A DNA stretch of 64,000 bases from Paragordius varius (lineage: Eukaryota; Nematomorpha), in contig OZ176057.1 of assembly GCA_964247055.1 (NCBI GenBank), positions 1,178,001 to 1,242,000 on the forward strand, read 5' to 3'. The notes under the pieces were generated by a model. It did no database searches, was not told where the DNA came from, and saw nothing but the letters and a program-made list of their open reading frames with translations. Both the position numbers and the translations under genes were made by a program. This document shows positions 44,295-57,100 of this stretch, piece by piece (position 1 is the first letter of the stretch; the number at the start of each line of letters is the position of its first letter).

Positions 44295-45705
44295 TAATTT
44301 TTATTAAATTAATTTATATAATTCACCCTAAAAATAATTTATGTGTTTCGGGCTAATATACCATTTGCACTTCAAGAGTGTCCTTAAACAATTCAAGTTG
44401 GTCCTAAACATTTCAAGTTGGTCCTTTGACATTTTTGTTTTGTTTTTAACTTTTATCAATCAAATCGTAAATAATTCATCTCTTTTATTGTTTTAATCTA
44501 TTTTCTATTATTTAACACAAATTTTCAATCGATATTAACTTTTAATCTTTGAGAAACCGTATATCTTTATTAATTTTTTATAATAATTTTGGATATTTAT
44601 CAGATTTTAACACGAAATGAAATTATATAAGTTTTCTGGGTTATTAATTAAAATTTTTCAACGAAAAAGTGGTTTTTCAATAAAATTTTTTATTTTTAAA
44701 TGAATAAATATATAATAAATAAAATAAATTAGGTTTATAAATAATAAAATAAAAAAATAAATGCAAAAATTATGGTTAAATCAAAATTTATAATTTTTAA
44801 GGATCAACTTGAAGTGTTCAAGGACCAACCTGAAATGTTCAAAAACCAACTTGAAGTGTTTAAGAACACTATTGAAGTGCAAATATAACTCATAATTAAT
44901 ATGTAATATATCTCTAATCTTAAAAACACATAATTTATTTTTTAGGGTTATTTTGATTGTTCAAGGGTGAATTTGAAATGCTCGAGGGTGAATTTGAAAT
45001 GTTCGAGTGTCAATTTGAATTGTAAATGGTATATATATTTTGGACACCGTATTTATGTAAATATTAATTACTAATAAAAATTTGGTAATAAAATTAATAT
45101 TTAATTTACCATATATTTATTAATTTTGTTTATAATTTTCAAGAAAAACTGGAAACGGTATTCCAAAACCTGATAAATCTTTCGCTTGTATAATTTGTGG
45201 ACGTTCTGTCATGATAAATCCCACTATTGTCCCTTGTTGTGGACAAAATTATTGTTTAAATTGTAATTTATTTTAATTTAATATTTTGAAAATATTAGTA
45301 GAGTTTATATGTTTAAATTTTTTATTAATTTTGATGTAAAAATTAATTAGATTTTTTTCTTAAATTTTGATGTAAAAATTAATTAAATTTTTTTCTTAAT
45401 TGAATAAGAGGGGAGGGGGAATTATAATTAAATAATTCGGAATTTTAAGAAATTAAAGAAAGAAAGAATTAATAATATATCTTAAAATTATATATAACAT
45501 TTTTAAGAAAATTACAAAAGTGCAGTTTATTTTTACATTTATAATTGTTTTGTTTGTTGAAAAAAACTAAATACTATTTTTTAATAAACTTGCCTATTTT
45601 TCCAAGAATTTAAGCGTAATATTTGTCTGTTAAATATAATTAGCTACAAATATTTTATTTGCATTTTTATAATTTTTTGGACATAATAAAGCTATTTCAA
45701 GAGTA

Positions 45706-45742
<37 letters not shown>

Positions 45743-48099
45743 TTTCACCCTTAAACAATTCAAATTCACCCTAAAAATATTTTATGTGTTTTAGGGCAGC
45801 TAATATAACTCATCATTAATATAAAATATATCTTTATGGGGCGTAGTTTATTATTTTTTTCAGTATTACGTTAATTTTAAACAAAATTAAATTTTTGAAC
45901 AATATAAAAAAATATAGGTATTTTTTATTTTAAAAGCACACATAATTTATTTTTTTGATAAAATTTTTAGGTGTCTAAAAAAGTTTGTTTTATATATGTA
46001 AAATAAATTATAATTCCAAATATATTATTTATTTCCATTTCAGAACATCATGGTTTTTTTTGAAAATTTTAAAAATTATTTATTTTATTTTTTGTAAAAA
46101 AAATTTTTTTCCCCCAGGTATCTCACCCTTGTTTTACATAAATAAAATATAATTTCAAAAATATATTTTTTCCATTTTAGACCATCATAGTTTTTTTTGA
46201 TAATTCCAAAAAATTATTTATTTTATTTTTTGTAAAAAAAAAATTTTCCCCAGGTATTTCACTCTTGTTTTACATATGAAAAATATATTTCCAAAAATTT
46301 ATTTTTTTTTAAAAACATAGTTTTTTAAAAATTATTTATTTTTTGTAAAAAAAATTAATTTTTTTTTTCTAAATAGGTATCTCAAAAGCTCTGTTAGAAA
46401 ATGAGGATAGAGTTTGCCCAGCTTGTCATGAGAGTGAAGTCAATGTTAAATCCCTTATTCCGAATCCTAAGTTAGCTCATGCCATTGATGCCTACAATGA
46501 AAAACTTTGTAAAGAATATACTAATTTGACCAACAAGTAAGTTTTTTTTGGGGGTGTTTTTTTTTCAAAAGGTAAAAGTTATTACTAAGTTTTAGTTTCA
46601 ATTTTAAGAATTATTTTGCTATTAAAATAAAAAAAAAGTTAAATAATTATATTAATTTCATAGTTGTTGAATATGTTTAATATAAAAAACGGCAATTTTT
46701 TCGCAAAATAAGATTTTCCTTAGTCAATGAATTAATGGTAATTTTATTGGAGATTTTTTAAATTTTTGCAATTTTTTTAATTTTTGTAATTGCTAAAAAG
46801 CGCTTAGTTATGCGTAAAAGTAACTTTTTAAGCATTTTTAAAATTGCCAGTATCGTTTAGAGCTCTTAATATTATAGAGATTTACAGTAAAAACTCAAAT
46901 TATATGGACAAAACGTAAAAATATAAAGACATCCATACTTTTTAATTCTTTATTTTTTTTCATATAACTCATTGTTTAATATGGCAAAGTGTGGAATAGA
47001 GATATATATATATTACAAGCACAACCAATTCTGTGTCTTACGATTGTAAATAAATAGCTTATGTAGGAATAATTAAGGATTTAAAAAGTATGGTTATCTT
47101 TTAGATAAAATTATTGTCTTTTTATATTTTAAATTTTGTCCGTATAATTTTATTAATTACTGTAAGATTAATTTAAATTTTATAAATATGTATTAATTTT
47201 TATTTGCTACAAAACCATATTGGTATAAAAAAGCATAACCTTAAATAACTAAACAAAATTAATGAAATATTATAATTAGGAGTAATATTGGTATGATTGC
47301 AACCATTAGTTGTTTTTTATCATATACTACTGTATGTACACTTATAAATTATATTTTTTGCTTTTTTTTATTTTTTCATAATAATTTTATTATATTATTG
47401 TTAGGTCTCAAGAGCTGTTGGGTTTACTTTCACCCCAAAAACCAAAAAAGGTAAATATTAGCAATTTAAATATATATAAATATTAATATTAAAATAATTT
47501 AAATTGTTAGTTAAATAATTTTTTAAAATAATAAAATTAAAAGGCTAATATTTTTTTTAAAAACGAACAACCCATCTTTTTTTTTCAAAAATACTTATAA
47601 TTACATATAACAAGAATATTTATAGTTATTATTTTTTATTAATGTGAAATAATTAAAGAAAAGATTTAAGGTAGTATAATTCTTTTTATGATAAATAAAT
47701 ATTTGTATCATGGTTTTGCTATTGCAATTTGTCGACATTTTATAAATTTTTATAAAATTTACGAAAATTATTCGCTTTATTAATTTTTTGTTGTTTTAAA
47801 TACATTATTTTAATATACCATTTACCCTTCAAAATCGTCCATGAACAATTCAAATTTACCTTAAAATAAATATGTGTTTTTTTAAGATTAAAAATTACCT
47901 GCCTGTATTTTTATATATTTTTTGAAGATGAAATTTTTGTTTTTTAAAATTAAATAAAATTATACCGAAAAATAAATAAACTAACTAAGCCACAAAGATA
48001 TATTTTATATTAATAATAAGTTATATTAGTTGCCCGAAAACGCAAAATTTATTTTTAGGGTGAATTTGAATTGTTTAAGAGCAAATTTGAATTGTAAAT

Positions 48100-48157
<58 letters not shown>

Positions 48158-51100
48158 AATCTAAATAATTTTTTTTATAATTTTTCAATTTTTTCAATTC
48201 GAAATTTATATAATAGGTCCCTCTATTACCAGCCCCTATTGGTAATGTATCTCAACAACCGATTGAAAGTTCGACTCATCACAATATCGTTTTACCAAAT
48301 TTTTATCCCACGAGTATGTATTTATTTTAATTTTATATTTATAAGAAAAATATAAAAAAAAATTTTTTTTATACCTAAAATAATTGTTACCTTTTTTATC
48401 CAAAATTATTAGTTTTTTTAAAAAAATTACGTAAATACTATAAGGCAAATATTATTTAAACATTGCTAGCTAGTTATATTTTATTAAAAATTGATTTACA
48501 TTTTTTCACAAAAATTATATAATTACGAATGTGAAATATATATATGATATGTACCAACATATGTCCAAAAAAAGTGTTTAAAACAAATATGGTTTATGTT
48601 ATTATTGAAATTATAATTCAGCTAAAATTAACTGAATTTATTGGGTGACTTTTCGATTACTACTAGTAATCTTTGTCAAACGTAAAAATTAAAATATAAA
48701 TAATATAAACTAAAATTTTTTATTAAATAAAAAATTAATTGGTGTATTATGGTTTTTAGTTATAATTTTATTTTTTAAATTTTATATTTTTATATTTTTT
48801 ATTTTTTTAGTTCCACCAAATTATCTAATATCTTACCCGACCAATAACTTATCAGCACCAGCTCCTACTTCTCTTTTAATGCCTGTCATACCTGGGTATA
48901 TATATATATATATATATTTATATTTTTTTTATAAATTTTTACAAAAAAAATAGTATTAGTTTATAAATAAATAAATTAATTAATATTTATTCTATTAATT
49001 TGGTTAATATTTTGGATTTTAGTTAGTATAATGTTTAAAATTTGGATCATGTATATTAATATCGAAAATGTTTTATCGAATATTATTAAATTGAAAAAAA
49101 AACAGTTTTCTAATGTATTCAATATTTAAGCGGTCAACAACAAAATTTTACTATATATATATAAATTTTTTTAATAAAACTTTGATTTTTTACCCTACCT
49201 TTTTTGTTTTCAAATAATTAACTTGAAAAAATTTATAGAGTCCCTTATGAATCAAAACTAACGAATTATTCGATAAAACCTCAAACAATCATGTCTACGT
49301 TTGATGGCCCTATGCAAAAACCGCCTATCGAAAATTTGACTATATATGAAAACAGCGCTTTGAATGATAAATCACCAAAAACTAATTTTAGCCACAATAT
49401 TAATCTTTCTTCCGCTTTTTCCAATGGTAAATTAATTTACCCTTTTTTAAAAACAATTAAATAAGAATAATGATAGTGAAAATTTGATATTCACTTATAA
49501 ATATTTGCAATAAAAAATGGTCTTACACTATTGTAATAACGTTCTATAAAAAAATTTACTTTAAAACAGAATTAACATTTTACCACTATTTTGCATTATT
49601 GATACGAATTAAAGTAAGTTAATAGTGTACACTCCCCTTATAATGAGTCCTTAACTCACTCATAACATTAACCTTTGACTTTATTTAGTTTTAATCGTTC
49701 AAAGATTAGACCTTCTTAGAAAAACCTACTATTACGATAAGAGTTTATGGCATTATCCAAAATCATTAAATTTAATCAATTTTTCTTAATTTTTTTACCA
49801 AAATTAAAGGTAAATATTTTTAATCAAATAATTTAATTTCATATTATTTTAAAGAAACGGTTTCCCCATGCGGTCATTATGGAAATATAAAATATTTGAT
49901 TTTTGGTAAAAAACAATTTTTTGTATGTTTGATTATAAATTCTAAAAAAGAATAATATATCCACAAATATCATATTATATATTTAAAAGCCTTGTGTTTA
50001 CAAAAAATATAACATACAAAGTTATGTAAAATACCGACTTTTTGGCACAATATTTATTTAGATTTTTCGATATCTCTAGGATTTTACCGAATTTGAACAT
50101 ATATAAGAAATGATTATCTTTTATATCGATATTTTGATTTGAAAATGTTTGCGCAATATCGCGGTATCTAGATAAAATTTTAAAGATTCAAAGATATATG
50201 CCTCTTTAAAATATTTTATTATTTCATTTGTGGAATATACATTGTATTATTAACTTCACAAATATACGTTTCCTGTATATAACTTTATATAATTGCAAGA
50301 ATTTAAATTATACGGACAAATTGGAAAAATCAATAGACAATTTTTTTACATATTATGAATAGCTAATTATAGTTTTTTAAGATTTTTTTTTCATAACCTA
50401 TATCAGGAATAAATAAAGTAGATAAATCTAATCATTCAAGTTATATAGAAAAAATTAAGCTCTAAAAAAGTATGATGTGTTTGTCGTCTTTATATTAAAA
50501 ATGCCTGTTGTTTTGTTGTAATTTGAAGTTCACAAATAATAAATTTTGATGGTAAAAGTATCGTAAAATATATTAAACACTATGTGAACTTAATACAATC
50601 CGTTTTTTAAGCAGTTTAATTTTAGAAAAATATTTATCTTTTTTAAATCTAAATATTATTATTATCCTATATTTATAATATATATATATATATATATATA
50701 TGTCATATAGAAAAAGCCGCTGGTAATATAAAATTACAAACAACTCAAAATTTAGACGAAAAATCATTGGACATGAAAATTCAAATTACGAACACGAAAA
50801 ATAAATTAGAATCTAAACAGGATGATAATGCAATAGCACTACAAAAGATAGAAAAGGATCATAAGCATTATAACGAAAGGTTTGTAAAAATTAGTTTTTT
50901 ACATTTATTTTTAATTAATTAATTTATTTGAAATTAGTATTTATATGCTATGCAATGCAATATACCATTTAATTATCGATGCCTATACATAATATGCACA
51001 TTGAAACAATATCTCATCTATTAGTTAAAAATTATTTTTATTTATTATATAAATTTTTAATTCCAATTCCCTTTATTGCCCAAATAAACTAATTAATATG

Positions 51101-54100
51101 AAATGAACTCGTTTTGCTCATAAAATACCATTGTTATATATATATATATTGCAAAAAACGATCTAGTCATCTCATATATCCTGCATTTATTTTTTACGTA
51201 TTTTACCGGTAACTCAATTAAAATTTAATGACACCAAAATCAAATTATGTACATATTTATATATAGTTGTATATATACATGATAAATTACATACATGTTA
51301 CTAAATATCATCAACCAGTAGGGAAAATACTTTGCTACACTAAACTCGGCTATTTTTGTATCGAATCGGGTATTATTTAATAATTTTGAGAAATTATGTT
51401 TTATGTGGATTGGTAATCTATAATTTTTTTGCGCAAAAAAATTGCAAAGAACATATGGATGATTGGTTTCTTAAAATCATAACTTTTAATTTATATCTTA
51501 GAGTTTATGCATATATATTTAATATATTAGTATAAATCAGAATAATAATAGAAAACGTCTGCTTGAAAAATTAAATTATTTTTTTCTATCGCGATATATT
51601 GATTGATAATGTATATTCTCTCAAATTATTTATAGTTTTTTTTGAAATTCAACATTTATTTATATTCATTCCATTTGTTTTACTAATAATTGTCAATTAT
51701 TATATATATATATATATATAATATAATTCTGAGGAAATCTATGTAGCCTTCACACGTTTAATTTGTTATATAATTTATTAAATAATAATTTCTATGCCAT
51801 GAAAACAAAGTATATACGGACCCATGGAATTATTTTAGCTAATAGTATACTCAACAAGTTAAAGACATCGGAAGGAAGGATAAAAAGAGTTAATTGATAT
51901 GAAAGAATTGATTTAACATTTTTAAATGACTCGTATGCTCACAACGCCAATAATTGTGCCAAAATTAACTTTCCACAAAAATGTTTATCATTATTGACCA
52001 ATTTCTCCAACTTTAAAAGACTTACCATATATTTTCTGGATATTATACAATTATATCTTACCATTATTTTCTTTTCTTATTTGCATTTCTGGATATACTT
52101 TCATTTAATGTTGCAATTCCGTTTTTTGAAAAAAATGGCATTTTACGGGGGGAGCGGGTAAAAAGAGGGCCTAAATCAAAAAAGTGACTCGACTATGTTC
52201 GGCGCAATCGAAAATAAGTAAACAAAAATCATATTTGAAATTGAATACCAACACGTTCTCCGGAAAATTGTCTCAAAAACACGATTTTGTGGGCTTCTGT
52301 TTTTTAAAAAAAACGTTTTTCATACGGGGTGGGCCCGAACTGGGGGCCTATTTCAAAAAAGGGCGAAGCTATTGTCGGGACATTTATTAATGATTATATT
52401 TTTTCGATATTTGGATTTGATTGGGTCTACCGGTTTTCCTGTACCAGATCACAAAGCCAGCATTTTCCATTTTTTTAAATATATAGATTAATGAACCGAA
52501 TTATAGTAAAAATCATTCAAAAATACTTGATATTTTTAAGAGGTAAAACCCAATATTTAGCCATGTGTATAAGCTAAATACTAAAATAATAAAAAATATT
52601 CCACTTTTTCTATTTATATCAACGTTAAATTTGATTTTAATAAAAAAGTAGACTTAATCTTAGGCCTAGAATCAATCTATCCAGCGAATACCTTTTCCAA
52701 AGAATGTCCTCGAATAATGTGTCCAAAGTAACCAAATTTTTGTTTTATTATTTTACCCCGAAGCGTTGTTTGCGCGTTGATTTTGTTTAGGATGTATATG
52801 TTCTTGATTTTGTCCTCCCATGTTATACTAAGTATTAAGCCTTTTATTCATTTACCAAAATGGAAATATGCTTTTTAAATCATTTACTCTAATTTCATCT
52901 GTAAATATTAATTTATCGCGCATAATCACAGTTTTTTGCGTTCATTTTTTTTGAAAAAAAAAACAAATTATAGCGGAAAATAGTGACAATTTTGGATCAT
53001 ACTTTAACATCAATGATATTGATTTTCGATCACACATTTTGCTTACAGAAAAAGGCGTTTTAATCTCAATTTATATAAGTTCAGTAAAAAACCCTCGATT
53101 ATTTTATAAGGTCATATGCGGGATTGTGAGATTGATCGATTTGATATACCCTAGAGACCCAACTTTTGGGCTAATTGACTACTGCCATTTGGATTTAAAA
53201 GAAATACATAATAATAATATTAAAAATTTTATATGTCCTTATACATTTTCCGTATAAACATTATGGGTAAAGTGTGAGCCACTCTAATTTATATAAAGAA
53301 CCTTTAATAAGAGTGAGTTTTTACCATTGCCATAATTTTAAGTAAAAGGTATACTTTTATTTATATAATGTTTTCATCAGGAAAAATTACTTTAGATAGA
53401 TTTACGATAAAATGTGATTTATAGAGTCATTAGTTAATTTATTTTGATAAATTTAATATATATTTTTATACCTTATATGCATCATATAATATTATCTACA
53501 TCAAAATGTTTATTATGATATTTATAACGGATAAAAAAAACGATTTAATAATTTTGAATTTCATATGTAAATATTAATAAATTTATGAAAGCATTATCAG
53601 CATGAAAAGTGTTTCTCACAATATTTAGACGTGTTTGAAGCATTTTACTATTTGTGCGAAATGCCTTAAAATACAAATTAAATGTTGCTAAATTTCGATT
53701 TAGCATTTGTAGAACAGATGCGTACCTAAAATTAGCAATGTTAAAATCATTGGGATTTTCAAAATAATATTTAGGAAAAATGAATAATAATTCCGAATTC
53801 AAAGACAAAATTAATTTTGTCAATCATTGGAAAATATACATTTTCACCTCAAATTCGCCCTTGAACACCTCATTCTTGAATTATTAATTTACCTCAAACA
53901 ATTCGCCCTTAAACATCGAAAATAATCCTTAAACGGTTCAAATTTACACCCTTAAAATAATTGTTTTGGTAATTGAAAATTACCTATATTTTCTTATATT
54001 TTTAAACATAAAGCTATGTTTAAAGCCAACATATTACAGAAAAAATGATAAACCATGCCATAAAGATTATTTAATATCATGAGTTTATTAGCCCAAATAC

Positions 54101-57100
54101 ATATTTATTTATAGTTAAATCTGAAATGTTTGAGGCTTAATTTATCATGTTGGTGAATTTGAAATGTTCAAGGGTGAATTTGCCGTGTAAATGGTATAAA
54201 TTTTATCTGAAAACTTAACTCTTTAAAAGCGTTTATTTATATAGGGATTGGAAAACGCCGCTTTAGATCTAACATAAGGTTCAGATGCGTGATATGCGGT
54301 CCTCGAAAAATTTAAAATTATCAAATAAAAACGAAATAATCGTCTAATTTGTAAAAATACATTTAAAAAATCTTAACATTGACATTTTTTGCAAGTTTCT
54401 TTTATATAAGTCTTTCCAGCTAGAGAAAATGATATAGCACTTATATTTGTTGGTCTTATGTTTAAAATCTTTCATTAATATCCATATATTTTTATAGGGC
54501 CCGACGTATTTTTTGACTTGAAAATCCGGCGAAACTATTTTTTGTGGTGGACATTCCTGTTCTAAACAACAAAAAATTTTAATTTATTTAAAAATTCTTG
54601 TGTGAGTGAATATCATTCAATTTTATTATCTAAATTATGTTTACGAAAAAGTAATTGCAATCAATATATTTTATTTTTGTAACCTTTTCTCCACATTGGT
54701 CAAAATATTATATTAACTTTCGATTATAACCATATTTAACTAAAAACAGTCAAGCCTATAAAAAAAACCGGAATTATTTGATAGAATACTGTTTTTTTTC
54801 ATAAAAAATGGTTAGTGAAACCCAGAAGTAGAAAAAGCGAATTGAAAAAAATGATATCAATTCCAATCCTTTATCATAAACGATTCAGGAGTATTCATAA
54901 GCAACCGAATAATTCAATTTTTGAGTCAAAAATACGGCCAGAAAAGCCATTTAAGTTGGAGCATTCCTGATCCAAATAAACAAAAAAACACTCTCATAAA
55001 TATTCAATAGATGATATCCTGATTAAACAAAGGTTTGTCATACTTTAAAGGTTTTACCTTTTCTATGTAGATCTTCTGCAAACATTGATGCACGGAAAAG
55101 TTTGACTCCATTGAGATCGGTTAAACGGTCTTTATCAAGAGGATCCGCCTATTCATATTCTAGCCGAAGCTCTTCAGTCTACCCAGGCAATAAAATTCGA
55201 ACACGAATAAAAACCGAAAAAATTGATGATAATCGTAGGAAAGAATATAAAGCCTCTAAGGCCAGCAATATTAGAGTTTCACGATCTATATCTCAGAGTC
55301 CGTTTCGAACTATCTCTAGAAGTCCATCCTCGCCCCATCATCGACATAAGAACAAAACTTACACATCTTCTGGTTATCATCACAGGCAGTATATTAATTA
55401 TTATTTCAGACAATTAGTTTTTTTTTTGAAAAGTGATATTAAAAATTAAATAGGTAAAAATTAAACATCACAAGTCAACGATTTATCTATTTTGGAAAAA
55501 CAACTATAATTTTTCTTCTATTTTTTGGTTGCATATATCATTTTTACCCCAAAATAAGGATAGGAATGCATTGACAATTTTGGTTTTGCAATTGGCTTAA
55601 AGGAGATTTTATTTATATGATCTGTTACCATATAAGGAGATTTTTCCTTTTAAATATTAACATAATTAAAATTGAATTAAAAAGACTTTGAGACATGGCA
55701 ACAGGCATGTTGCAAATAAAACCCTCTTTAGTCAACCAAATATCCAAATGACCAATAATATCTCTCGTTACTCTGTATTTTATATATGTAATCATATATG
55801 GATATAATCATAAAGATCATATAATATGTTTCCTATAAAAAATATTGGTTTTTTACTATTTATTTAAATTAAAGATAATTTTTGATATACTCTTTATCAT
55901 TAATGCTAATTACTACAAATAAGTGCCTAAAAACAATGGCCTTACTCTTTATTGCTGGCCTACAATTATCGTGTTAATCTATGTCCCCTTGTAATTCTTT
56001 ATTCATATCATAAAATATATAGAAGACAACGTTCCATATCCTCCTCAAGACGGTATAGTCCGAGCAGTAGGGAACGAAGAAATGATTCACAAAAAAGCCC
56101 CCCGCGGCATTCGAGGGATTACTATGAAACAGTTGATGGACGAAGCCATTATATTAGTCGTGAATATAATCGCGCGAAAAATAGAAGTCCTGACATGCAT
56201 ACGCGGACACGGCATCGTAATGATTTTGACGGGCTAAGTAAAGGGTCTTCAATCAGAACTACCAGCGGCAGCGGTAAAAACACAAATAATAAGTTTTACA
56301 GTGAAGCATTTTATCACAATGTTTTGGCACCGGCTCTAGCCTTGGCCGAAGCCAAAAAGCGTGCAAAGTTACGTGCTAATGTGTTTGCCGACGAATTTAA
56401 TCGTACATCGTCGTACCAAGATGTCCATCATAAAGCGAGTAGAAATACGTATTATGACAAGAGAGATGATTTTCAAAATTTTGAACCGTCTAATAATGAT
56501 TCTTACCCCAAAGATTATCAATCATATGAGGAACGGTACTTTGATAGTCAAAAATACAATAGATATCATGATGATACATACCACAATCACACTTTACACG
56601 ACAGAGAAGAACGCGTAATATACGGGGCGGGAAAAACATCATCTCATCAACACCAATCCCCTAATGTTATTCCACCCAAGAAAAAAGGACCTCTTTTGCC
56701 TATACCCACCGATGAATATGTAAGCGTTGAGCTCAAAAGCAATACCCCTGTAATACACAGCAGTTTTGACGACAAAGAATTGGTGAATAGGAACAAAACT
56801 GACGAAAAAGTAATTGAATGTCCAAGGAAACAAGAGACAAATGATTATCCAAACACGACAAACGATGATCCTACCAAAATGGACGTTTCTATGGGAAATG
56901 AATCAAGCATCAATGTAGACCACGAGAAAACGCCATTATCCGGATTGCCTGTTTCCAAACAAGAGGTGTCAAACCAATCTGGAGAAGATTTCGAAACAAA
57001 CAGTAATGATTACAAACAAAGCGATTTACGTATCTTAGATGAATATACAAGGAATGAAAATACCACACCATTGTTAACCAAAAGCGATTCTGTTTACGTT

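Larger units (their letters stand above)
50880..55070 (+). other. RBBP6 intron 13 (4.2 kb)
   Basis: It contains TA runs (51701), a direct duplication with GC-richer motifs at 52130-52390 (ACGGGGGGAGCGGGTAAAAA and ACGGGGTGGGCCCGAACTGG), a MITE family 2 copy (53835-54195), a hAT-like copy (54277-54570) and a hAT-like fragment (54925-54975). One minus-strand open frame lies at 53545-53823. Confidence 0.55.
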
